From NCBI GenBank assembly GCA_020746105.1, contig CM036622.1, positions 37,301,477 through 37,365,476 on the forward strand: DNA of 64,000 bases, read 5' to 3'. Shown piece after piece: positions 47,101-59,100 of this stretch. Source of the DNA: Trogon surrucura. Its lineage: Eukaryota > Chordata > Aves > Trogoniformes > Trogonidae. Each line of letters begins with the position of its first letter. The first letter of the stretch is position 1. A model generated the notes under the pieces. The model was not told where the DNA came from, did no database searches, and was given only the letters and a program-made list of their open reading frames with translations. The position numbers were made by a program, and so were the translations under genes.

Positions 47101-50100
47101 AGTTACTGAAATGAAAGAGTGAAATAATATAACATTTCATAGGAATATGCCACAGCAAAAATATAAATTGTTCCTCCTTGGTAACTGAAAAAAAATTCCA
47201 ACAATAAAAAGGTTCCCTTTCATCTTATTACACAAAGGATTACAAATGTCTCTCTTCTTGAAGTTTTAGAGAAAGTTACAGAGAAAAGCTTTGATAGGCC
47301 AACAGCAGTGTAGCAGAAATAGTTGTCCCCTACAGCTGCACCGATTTCTGTGTGGCATTTTCACAACCTACCTAAAATTGAGCAGTTGAGGGAGGAGAAA
47401 GGAAGTTTGCATCAAAAGCAGATCTGCATTTTTGCAGATGTGAAATGCCACATTTTGAAGGGGCAAGCAGGAAGAAGGATCTCTTCACAGTGCAGTAAAC
47501 CTCCATGTCAGCCTTTCCACAATTTCACATGTAGTTCTTCCCCTTTACTAGCTAAAGGTGTCTTGCAAAATTTTATTGTAATCTTTGGAATTACTTCAAA
47601 TGTACACTGGCATTTTTACATACCATTATGTTTTTGGTTTCCTTTCTTACACACACAGATACTGAAGGGCCTTAATCTCAAGGTTAACTGTGGCCAGACT
47701 GTGGCCTTGGTTGGTGGCAGTGGCTGTGGGAAGAGCACAACTGTTCAGCTCATCCAGAGATTTTACGATCCCAAGGAAGGCACGGTGAGATCCCTCAAGT
47801 GAAATGACTGTGTCACAGTTGTTGGAAGTCTAGCTCTGGCCTCACTGTCCTTGCTCCAAGGACACCATAAGGTTCCCCCTAAAAAGAAGTGTGCCGACCT
47901 AGGGACAGGGGTTCCTTGGCCAAAACACTTAGTAAAGAGGTTTTGTCTGCTTCCTTTTGTCTAGGTTACCATTGATGGGCGGGATATTCGGACCTTAAAT
48001 GTAAGATATCTGCGGGAGATCATCGGTGTGGTGAATCAGGAGCCCGTGCTCTTTGCTACCACCATTGCAGAAAACATTCGTTATGGCCGTGAGGACGTCA
48101 CCATGGAAGAGATTGAAAAAGCTACCAAGGAAGCGAATGCTTATGACTTCATCATGAAGCTCCCCAACGTAAGCAAACGGGCTGTCCTGCTGAAATCATC
48201 TCTCCTAAACCTTCCTGTGCCATTCTCAGAAACAGAGGAAGATCCTTCCTGGAGCTGTGAATAAACAGACCTCCACAGTGCTTCCTCATAACTTTTGAGA
48301 ATAACATTAATTTTAAATCTTGACGAGCATTTGGAGAACTGTCCAAATTCCAAGGACAGAAAGGATTAGGCAGATGTTTTAGAGGTGTAGTGTTAGGTGT
48401 AGTGTTTTAGAGGAAGGAGATGCTGCTGGGGCTACTGACACCCATGGGCCTTTTCTTAATGCTGCTTTTCTTTGGTGAAAGGATTGTGCCACTGAGTGTT
48501 GTGGAAATGTGTGTGGTTGTCTTGTAGAAGTTTGAAACCATGGTCGGAGAAAGAGGGGCACAGCTGAGCGGAGGCCAGAAGCAAAGAATAGCCATTGCCC
48601 GAGCTCTGGTTCGCAATCCTAAAATTCTTCTGCTTGATGAGGCAACATCAGCTTTGGATACAGAGAGTGAATCAGTTGTGCAGGCAGCACTGGACAAGGT
48701 CAGTATTTCTCATTTGTTTAAGGAGCTGCAAGAAAGAGACACCTGTAAGAAGTTTAAGGTAAACTTGAATTTGGCAGATATTCTCTGTTTGTACAAAGAC
48801 TGGGATCTCACTCTCAATGAGACTAACTAGGGAGTTGCTTTAAAAAATACATATGCTAAAATCTGTTTCGAAATTTTCCACCACTAGCTCTATCAGGCCA
48901 GGCAGACTGCCCAGTGGTGAAGTGCTTTTGAGAGTGCCCATGGAATTCATTTGGTTAAATTATGGGTTGGACTGAACTGCAGCAGATTTTCCAAAACAAG
49001 CTGTAGTCTCTGAAGCATTGGAGAGTTCTACCTAAAGACCTAAATATTCCAGGCAGATCTGGGGATCCGTGTGGGCTGTATTCTTTTTTAACAACCAGCA
49101 AAGTAATTCAAAACCTACTGAGGGATGTCTTCAAGCAGAGCTGTTACATGTTGACTGCTGTCTAGACAACTTCTAAACCACCTAGACAAACATAAAAGAC
49201 AGTCAATCCTGTATTTCTTGTTGTCTTGTCTAAGCAAATTTATGAAATATTTATGAAAGAGTTCCAGCTATTCCTTAGGCTGAAACAATCATATTAATTG
49301 ATTTTTTTCCTTCTCTCTCTTTGCCTCTTTCGCTATGCATCTATACTTAAGCTCAGGGTAAACACAACTCCCCGCTATGCATAAGATTTCCAGCAACGAT
49401 CACAGTTTATCTATGGACAATATCTTTAGAAAGTACTTTGCCTCCTATGGTGTCCTGCCACAGGAGAAGTACCCTACAGTACCCACTGTGCAGTAGTGTG
49501 TCTGCAAGTGTCAGGTGCTAGAATCAACCTTCCCTTCACTAATTTTTACTTTGATGCCTAATTGCCACTAATTTCAGCGAAAGGAAGACTCTCTGTCCGC
49601 TAGTTCTAATTATTGATAGTTCGTATTGCTCTGAAACTACACTATCTGGCACACTCAAGGATTTCTCCCAACTCATGCCTTATAAAGTGAATCCCAGAGA
49701 CCGGAGGGCAAAGAACTGCTAACCGAGACATATTTGGTGGGATCCCAACTAACTGCTGCAATATAGAACTTACACAGCTAGTTTAAACAAGTTCCTTAGC
49801 CTCCCACCTCCCCTACCTGCTTTTAAAATATGTCATGTGGTGAGATGAATCTCCCTGTTGATGTTTCTGGCAGAGCATGGCAGAAAGTCTTGTTCAGACT
49901 AGACTAGCCCAAGATTGATGTTGTTAAGCAAGACGAAGCCAAGCTTTTTGTGCCAAGCACTCACTTGTCCTCCTCCTATCTACTTTTTCCCTTCCTCCCT
50001 ATCGTGAGCACAGATCACTTTTCCCTGCAGACTTCACCAAACCGCTGCCAAATCTCTGTTTTGTAGATGGGGTGTTATGCTTTTTATAATTAAGGATATT

Positions 50101-53100
50101 AACTTGATTTTCTTCTACATCTTGATGTGATTTTAGCTTTTTAACATCATTTTGGCTACTAAGAAAATTCCTGCTGTTTCTTATTGGATGGTTTCCATAG
50201 CTGTCATCTCCAGTTCTTAAAATCACATGACAATATTAAGATACCAGGTCTGGCCAGAAACTTATTGAGAATATTCTACACATTACAGTTTTTTCTTTCA
50301 TTTCCTACCTGTAAAACACTTATTAAGCCCTTACTCTAGCAGTCCAAACAATAAGCGAAGATTTTTAAACTGAATTATATAAAGTTTGGATTCAATTGTT
50401 GTGTCATTAGACATTAACACCAATTTATCCCAGCACACACTGTCACAATGTGGCTGTAAAAATATCTCTGTCATGTCAAACCACATATTTATAGTATTCA
50501 TTTTATCACTTGTGAGTAATTAATGAGATGGAAAAACAACATGAATACAAGGAAGATTATTTTAAGTAAAATTTTTGATAAATATTTTCAGCTAAGTCAC
50601 ACAAGCAACTTGGAGCAAGTAAAATTGCTAAGTGATTGATTCTTAATATTTGTGAAATGCTCTGAAATAGAATTGTACTGACTTGCCTAATGATAGACAG
50701 ACTTCTTTCAGTGAAAGTTGGATGTGCAACCTGGGACGATATTGAAGAGGCAGTTTCAAAAAACAAACTTTAGGTATTTGTGCATAGAAAGTAATGGTCT
50801 GACATGAAAAAAAAAGAAAGAGTATCTTACTTTGTATTTTCAAATAAAATATGTTTAGCATTATTTGATTTAACTTACATTTTTGCTTTTGTTGACATTG
50901 GAGGAACTGAAAAAATATTGTGAAATTCAACATTTCTCAGTTGACAGTTTTGATATTCACTAGAACACCATCACCAAGGAAGATTTGTCAGTTACATTAT
51001 TTTATTCAACTGTAACATCAAGAGGGAATATATCATATGTGCATGACAATGCTAATGTGGGGCCATTGTGATGTTCTTTCCAGGTCAGGAAAGGACGCAC
51101 CACACTTGTTGTCGCTCATCGTTTGTCGACAGTTCGAAATGCAGATCTTATAGCTGCATTTGAAAATGGTGTCATCACAGAACAAGGGACTCATAATGAA
51201 TTAATTGAACTGAAGGGAATTTACTACAAGCTTGTTAATATGCAGGTAGCTTTTCCACAAACCTTTTATCATGGCTTTTATTGTATTGGGTGCTATTGGG
51301 TTAACTGAACTAAATTGCTCCCAAAGATACCTCCAGCTTTGCAATGTTTCCCCAGTAGAGAAACTCTCAGGGGGAAAAAACTTCCCCGAAGAATGCTGAA
51401 TTTCATGTTAAGAAAACTTCATAACAAGCAAATTGTGCAAGTTTCATTCAAAGCTGCGGATTACAGGTATTCTAAGCAAAAAAGGTTTCTTTAAAAGTAT
51501 GACATTAAAAATAAAGCCTGTGAGAAGCTAAAAGTTAAGATCGTGGCAAAAAAGTTCTGGAGCTGATCGATTCTGAGATCACTTTTCCAAATTATACAGT
51601 TATAGAATAACTCAGGTTGGAGAGGACGTCGGCTGCTCATCTAGTCCAACCCCCCTCAGAACACAGGGTGGACTCTGAGATCAGAGCATGTTGCTAAGAA
51701 CTATGTCCTGTTGAGTTTGTAGTATCTCCAAGGATGAAGACTCCACACCCTCCTCAAGTTACCTGCTCCAGTGCCTCCCACCCTCATTGTGAAAACTCAA
51801 ACTCTTTTACGCAAGTACTTCTACAAATCGCCAGCACGTTTGTGACTCAGGCTCCTGAAGTGTTGTATTCAGACATGGTCTATCTTGAACATTTTTATTA
51901 ACTCTCAAGTTGTCTCATAAACTCCTCTAATAGTTTTTCTCAGGCCGTAACTTGAAGCAGCTAGAAGTCTTGTTCCTATTCTTCATGGCTCCCTCTTCCT
52001 GTTGAAAGTCCCTGTGTTGACTTTCTGGTTCTTTTACTTTAAGGCTCTTTAATATAATTTTCTCATTGTAAAGAGACCTTTCAGTGAGGTTTTTTTCAGT
52101 TAACTTAGTTATCTCTCCTGTGTTTTCAAAAAAAATAACAACCAAAAAATAAGGAAAAAAATCTTTGTGGATAAAATTCTTCCTCTCTTGTAAGTGCCAG
52201 TCTATTTTCAACTGAGTATAGAGGGGACTTAATGAAATTCCAGTACTTACTTGGGCTTTGTTACATTGCTCACTTCTTATTAATCTTCCATTTAAATACA
52301 GAAATGGTTGTTGTTGTTGTTATTTGGAATTGATCACCATTTGGAAGCACAGGATAATATGGTTGTAAATAATTCTTAGCATCGTACTGCTTCATTTCAG
52401 GCATCAGGAACTGAGGATCAGCTACAGCAGGAAGGTAACACCCCAGTTGTCTCAGAGGAGGCACAGAAGGGATCACTACTGACTGGACAGAAAAGACAAT
52501 CCACTCGGAAAAGCATGAAAAGGTTCAGAACACAGAATGATGAACCTGATCTAGAAGATGTTCAGCTTGTGAGTCCCTCTGTATTCATACCTGTGTGTGT
52601 TTTCCATAACAAATGGGATAAGAAAGAAAGGTGATCCCACTCAGGAGGGAGTAACTTTTTAACAAAATGTGTGAATATAGCCTACATGTCTGGTTAAAGA
52701 CTCAGAAACTGACAAAATCACATCAAGGTTCTATGAAAACAGTCTTTTCCCTTGAAGATAAAATTAACTTTTTGTTGTGATACTTGAAATAGTTTGTTTG
52801 AGCAATATTATGAAACAAAGTCATTTCAGTATGGGAAAAGCCTAAGTAGCAAGTTAATTTATTTTATTATAGAACAAAATCAAAAGGAGATAATGAGTCA
52901 TATAATTCAAATAACACACCATGAATAGGGAATAATTACTATTTTTGTCTGTTTTGCTATCTATTGTCTAAAATATCTGTGTCATAAAATAAATTTCTGA
53001 ATATTAGAATATTATTATCAAGCTGGCTAACGACCTAAACTTGCAAGAGATCGTATTCAGCAAAGAGTAAGGAACAATTCTTCTAACATTCCACACCAGC

Positions 53101-56100
53101 AAATGCAAAAAGTGGTTTAAATTCAGAGGTTCTGTTTCAAAGACTAAGTGGGATTTGTAACTAATCTTTTCAGGGAAAAGCTCAAAATATTATTCCTGGA
53201 AGAAATGAGAGCTTACATAGTATTTACTGGCCTTCTTTTATGTAATTAGTATTAGATACAGAGTAACAGTAAGAATTTATGCAGCTAATTAATACAGTTT
53301 TTAAAGATATGTTAGTTTGGGATTTCCCAACGTGGAATATGGGATAAGGAGTATATTAGAAAGAATATACATGTCTCTCATTTCTCTCCATTAATGTATT
53401 ATATCTATCCGTATGTAATCCTTTTTAGGACAAAAGCGTACCTCCAGTTTCATTTTTTAAAATTATGGATCTGAATAAAACTGAATGGCCATACTTTGTT
53501 ATTGGAACTTTATGTGCTATTGTCAACGGGGCCTTGCAACCCGTATTTTCAGTCATCATTTCAGATGTTGTAGGGGTGAGTATAAAACAACAAAGTAAAA
53601 ATCTTTGTTGGATGCTTTACCTTTTGACATTATTTTCTAATTACCTTTATAATAAACCAATAAAATGATACATTTTTTCCAATTCACACTGCAAAGGTGA
53701 GGAAGAGTCAAAGGTCCTTGCTATGGAGATTGCAAAATGTCTGTGCAATGTCTCACAGAACAGTGATACAAATTGCACATCCTCAAGCAGCGAGTGTGAG
53801 AGGACAAGTATATGTGTGTATGTGTGCTTATATACCCATATGCCATATGGTGCTCATATGCCATACTAAGAAAGAATATACAGCTATGTTACTTGAATGA
53901 GTTGTAGGAGACAAAGATTGTCTTTTCTGTCTGTTACAGGAATGCAAACCAGTTTAGGAAAAAATACAGTTCTGGAAGCTGAATCTCAGGTTCATGTTTT
54001 GTCTGTTTTGGGATGAGAGTCTCAACTGTGTTTTCTCATTTTTCACCACAAAACAAGAAAAAGGAATAAATGAAAACACAGCAACATTTGCGTTTACTGG
54101 AACAGTCAGACTGTAGTATATAATGTGGAAGATACTGAAATAGCCTATCGTAAATTTTTTCCACTCGTACATGAGGTGTTACATTTCAAAGAACTGTTTG
54201 GGAAAAGAGTATTATGTTGGTGTTATACTTCAGCTTTTAATGTAAAGAGTAACAGCAAACATCTCTGAGGGAAGGCGAGCATGCTATGCAGTTGCAATCT
54301 TTCAGTTGTTGTCCCCAAATAAATCCAACAGAGAAAATAATCGGACAAAGGGAAAACGATATATATTGGGAAAAAGTAGAATTAAGGTCCTTCTTTTATA
54401 AAACATTAATTTACTCTAAAATATTTTAAAATATTTTCAGATGTTATAGGATTTATAACAAATCTGTATTAAAAAATTAATTAATTACATCATGAATTTT
54501 ATTGTTACAGACCAAAGTATAAGATAAGGTAAACTGGAGTAACTCTGAGCAAACAATAGACAAATTTTTACAAAGGCAAATTAAATTTCATTACAAAAAT
54601 TAAAAATGCATGACAGGTATTCAACATCCAAAATATGCAAACACAGTGCAACAATAAATAATAAACAAGATCCTCAAAGATCTATTTAAAAGATTTAGAG
54701 ACCCTGAAGACCTCAAACTTTATAAAGCGAACTTTATAAATCTTTGTGTTACCCAAACTTAGAAGCATTATCTTTATTGCTCTATGAACTTGGTGAAATC
54801 AAAACTGTATGATGTCCTTGCCTCATAAACAAAGATTTTATTTACCATATATAAAAGTATGACAATGGCTTGAAGACACTACGCCTTTAATATTTATATA
54901 TCCACTGTCGAGATAAATGAAGTGTATGGAAGCTTTAAATGGAAAATTATTTCCATAACAAAGTAGACTCTCCATGCAACATAAATAGTTGTTTGGTGGT
55001 GTTTTGTTAACAGGTAGAAAACTAACAACAGAAGTATGCTTATCGCTGAGTCCTAGCTTAAAAAAATAATGGGTCTGTAAAATATAGCACATCGTATTAA
55101 GAACAATTTCCATATTTCTCTTTCACTATCTAGTCATTGTTAGTATGCAATAATCTTCAGCTACTCCAGAAATTATATTCTAGAGTTTTAAGACATGCCT
55201 CAGTGTTCTGCAGGTGTAAATTGCAATAATAATTTAATGATGTATGTTATTCACTGATATGTGTTTCTGATTTTATCTTGCCAAAATATCAACAAAGCCT
55301 TCATTTACAAGACATGTAAAATCACTTCAGATCTATAAACTTCAAAGAAAAAAAATCTTAGTGCAACAAGAAATGGACTCATCACTTTAAGTGTATACAA
55401 TGCAAAAAGCATATATATAACAATAAAGGGAAATTATTGCCTTGTAATGTAAGTAAATCAATTTTCAAAATTTTCTCTTACAGATGTTTGTAGAAAAAGG
55501 AGAGGCTGCCATCAGGGAGACAAATAATATGTACGCACTGCTGTTCTTAGGTTTTGGACTAATTTCTTTTGTCACTTTTTTTCTTCAAGTAAGTTTTTGT
55601 TACTGCAATTGTCCACGGTATTTGAGGAACTGTACCTTAACCTTGCTAAGTTCTCAGTGCCTTAGCATTAAACAGTATACAAGACAAACAACGATGAACT
55701 GTAACTGTCAGATAGGTTCAAAATACAGTACAAGGTTTCAGATGTTCTCTGTGCTACAAGCTAATCCCCATCTCCCCAGAAAAGGAAAGACTGGGTGTAA
55801 GGCCCACATGATACCACAGCTTGTGTAGGAAAACCCAGTACTGACAGCATTGGTTATACTGGCAGTGAAGCTGGCAGCACAGGTTTAGATCAGGTTTTGA
55901 ACCATGTGTCTTGAGTAAATCGTTGCCTCAACCTGTGCTCTGAGGTCTGTGCAACACTTCTATCAGCATCTAATCTAACAGCACTGGTACGTGAAGATCA
56001 TACTCTTCATGTACCTACCTGATCTTAACCCCTTGGATTTCTAAGAAAACATACAAAAAGTAACCAAGGAAGACCACATCGTACGCTTAATTTAAGATTA

Positions 56101-59100
56101 CTCACAGCTCCATATCATGAAAGCTAAAGAATAATTCATATCACCTCTTCGGTCCATGGGATGCATTCTTCTGTTTGTGCAGGATCAATAGTTTTGACCA
56201 CATTTTCTGAAATTCCCACGTACACATCCTTGTTCACATGGGCATGTGTATCTGCCAAGGCAGGGCATTACATACACTGCGGGAAAACTGCCAAGTTCAT
56301 ACATAGATCAGCTCACTTGTTTTGTGACTTGATGCTCACCTCATTTACATGCACAAGTCCCTTTAGTTGTTGCTCAGCTACTTGTGCTGGCCCTGACCAG
56401 TCATCTGCAGACTTCTGAACGCTACCTTGCTACCTTCTGCCTGATGCCCCTGAGACAACAATGTACCCTTTCCAAAATGACGTCCAGCCCTTGCTCTTTC
56501 TTCAGACAGCACCAACTTCAAAATTCTTGCTTCTTTGAAGCCTTTGGAAAAGACAATAAGTTGGTGGCATAGCTGTTCTGGATATCTCTCCATCCAAATG
56601 TGTCTGCTTGTCTCTCTCATCTCACTTCTGCCTAGTCTGACCCTGCATGGCCCTGGCCTGGGAGGGACAGCTTCACCAATATGTCTTTGCACACACTGAG
56701 TTTCGTTGTAGTCAGTGAGTATCTGCAGGTTCAGAGGTTTCCTGCAGAAAATAGCCATTAGCACTACAGTTTTTTGACTGTAAGCCCTTAGAGAGAAATC
56801 CCTGGCATCTGCACAGTGCCTAAAAAAAACATAGGCTCTTACTTGTGATAGCACTGAGCCTGTTGGAGTTACCAGTTTCCACTGGAGATCAGGTACGATA
56901 AAAAAATCCTGCAATTAAAACATAGTTTTCTGGCACCTGAAGACTGCTACACGGTATAGACCTGTTTGTAAGAAACAACATCGCATTCTTTGCTCTACCC
57001 TAAACTTAGCCTTTAAAAAACTTCGATTACCTCAGTTAACAGCTAGAACATTTTTACTTGCTATTATTTGTGTTAATATTGTATGCAAATAGTTGCTTAA
57101 TTATTTATCCGCAAAAAAAAAATTTGTAATTAGGTATTTAAAAAGCTCTTTTTTTTTTTTCTCAAACAGGGTTTCACATTTGACAAAGCTGGAGAAATCC
57201 TTACAATGAGACTTCGATCCATGGCATTTAGAGCAATCCTGAGACAGGTAAAAACACTATATATATAGCTTTCTGGACCTGTGTTTGTTTATTTAAATGT
57301 CATACATTGTGTTTGTGTTTAAGTTGTTGTGTTGCAAACATACCTATGAAGATACTACACTGATTGTTTCAGCTCAGTTTAGAAACTGACCGAACTAAAT
57401 TTTCATGACTGGATCAGGTAGATATTTTACATGGGTTTAAAAACCTTTTATTGACATAACTACAGGTCGAATGTAAGAAAGCTCAAAGGTAATTGTAATG
57501 TTTATTTAGCCTATTTAATAAAATCAATGCACCTTTGGACTGAGGACCAGAGAAACAGCCTGTACTGTAAGAGACTGAATCTGAAACCCACATTAGCCTT
57601 CATGGGTAGCTAATTCCACGTATAAGCTAGTGTCCACAAATAATTACTAGTGAAGGCTCTAGGACCTGGCTACCTGCACTCGCTAAACTGGTGGCTGCCC
57701 ATGTGTATCAGGCACAGAGCCAAAGATGGCCACAGCAGGGGCCAGGGGTGGGAACAGGGCTCTGCCATCAGAAGTACATTCAGAAGTAGAGTGAAATCTT
57801 TTTAAAACAATCAGCCTGAAATCCAAGCACAGCAGTCTCCAGTTGCTGAGGAGCAAGGAGCCTAACGGCCTGTGTAACCACCCTTATCACCAGCATTTGA
57901 TGGTTGGCATCGGTTGCTTCCTGGAGCTGGTGCAGTGACGAGCTGCTCAGCATCTGCTGCGCTGTGTGTCGTGTACCAGTGCAAACTGGGAAGCCCTGCT
58001 TGAGAGGCACAGCCTGCGCTGATGCCTGCCTTGCTGGCTTGCCAGCATTTCCAGTTCATTTTTCAGCACAGCTAGAACTATCTCAGATACTTTTTTCCCG
58101 TATTCTGCTGCCACTCCTACCTTTACCAGTTGATTTCCTAGTGAGTATTGTTTTCAATCCATCAAGTATTTCAAGGAAATGTCAGTATTCAGTATCTTAT
58201 TATAAATCCACAGCATAAATTAAATCCTTCACTGAATTTCCATTCAATTTTGCTCCCAGCTGACCCAGCTGCAGTTATGCATGTGATCCTTGAGGTAGTA
58301 AGTGGAGTAATGTGAGACTAGACACACCTGTGCCTTGCCTGTCACTCACTACAGGCAGTGCTCTATCCCAATCCTGCTAGTCTGATACATCAGCAAGTCT
58401 GGGGATAAAAGGAGGTTTCCAAACAGGCGCAATGCCACTGCTTCTTCAGTTCACACAGCTGCATGAAGTTTTCCTGGTTTTCACAGAGGGTTGTTCGCTC
58501 CTTGAGAAGGTCTCAGAGCCAATCTGAGACACATAATTTTCCTGTTCGGTAACCTCTTTCACTGAGGGCCCAGATGCTCCTTCTTTCTGGTTTATGTAGG
58601 AAGGGATTATAGGTCACCTCCTCGGAAATTAAGTCCCATGAGAATTTTTGACTAGTCCAGAAGGAAAGTGAGGTCTCTAATACCATGCTGAATCTCAAGA
58701 GATGCCTGGAGGAAGACCTTGAAAGACTCTGAAGGCAACAGAGGGGCTTTCATGCTCTGAGTTGTGAAGTAATGTCATTCTACACACTTTTCTAAATCTA
58801 GTGTGAAAACAGTGTCAACCTGGCTCAAGTATCAGATATTCCAGCATTGGGACCCGGGAGGGTTTTGTGTATTAGCACCCACACATGTGGTACATTCTCC
58901 ATATTATGTAACGCCAAAGCAGCCGTCTTGTTACCTGAGCCTGCAGCCAGATTGAAACCGCTTTGCATATTTTTTCTTACTGTATTTAAAAGTACAGTAC
59001 GTTATTGCACTTAAAAATAATCCCTCACCCTCAATAAACCTCCAAGATATTAAAATGTAGCATTATAGTAAACTTATTACACTGTTGCTAAGTATTATGT

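Larger units (their letters stand above)
47592..48705 (+). repeat. Near-identical tract shared with 2433-3546 (copy B side)
   Basis: Partner of the copy A tract at a constant offset of 45,159. The differing bases are at 47803, 48051, 48179, 48247, 48265, 48345 and 48444. Introns 12 (180 bp) and 13 (359 bp) are the same length in both copies, whereas every flanking intron differs in length. Confidence 0.93.

Noticed and set aside
47323..47802. Independent protein of about 159 residues
   Set aside because: The C-terminal third is exon 12 of copy B; the rest is upstream intron with no family features.
48895..48985. CR1 element in copy B intron 14
   Set aside because: Only scattered matches to the CR1 3' region; too diverged to list as a feature.
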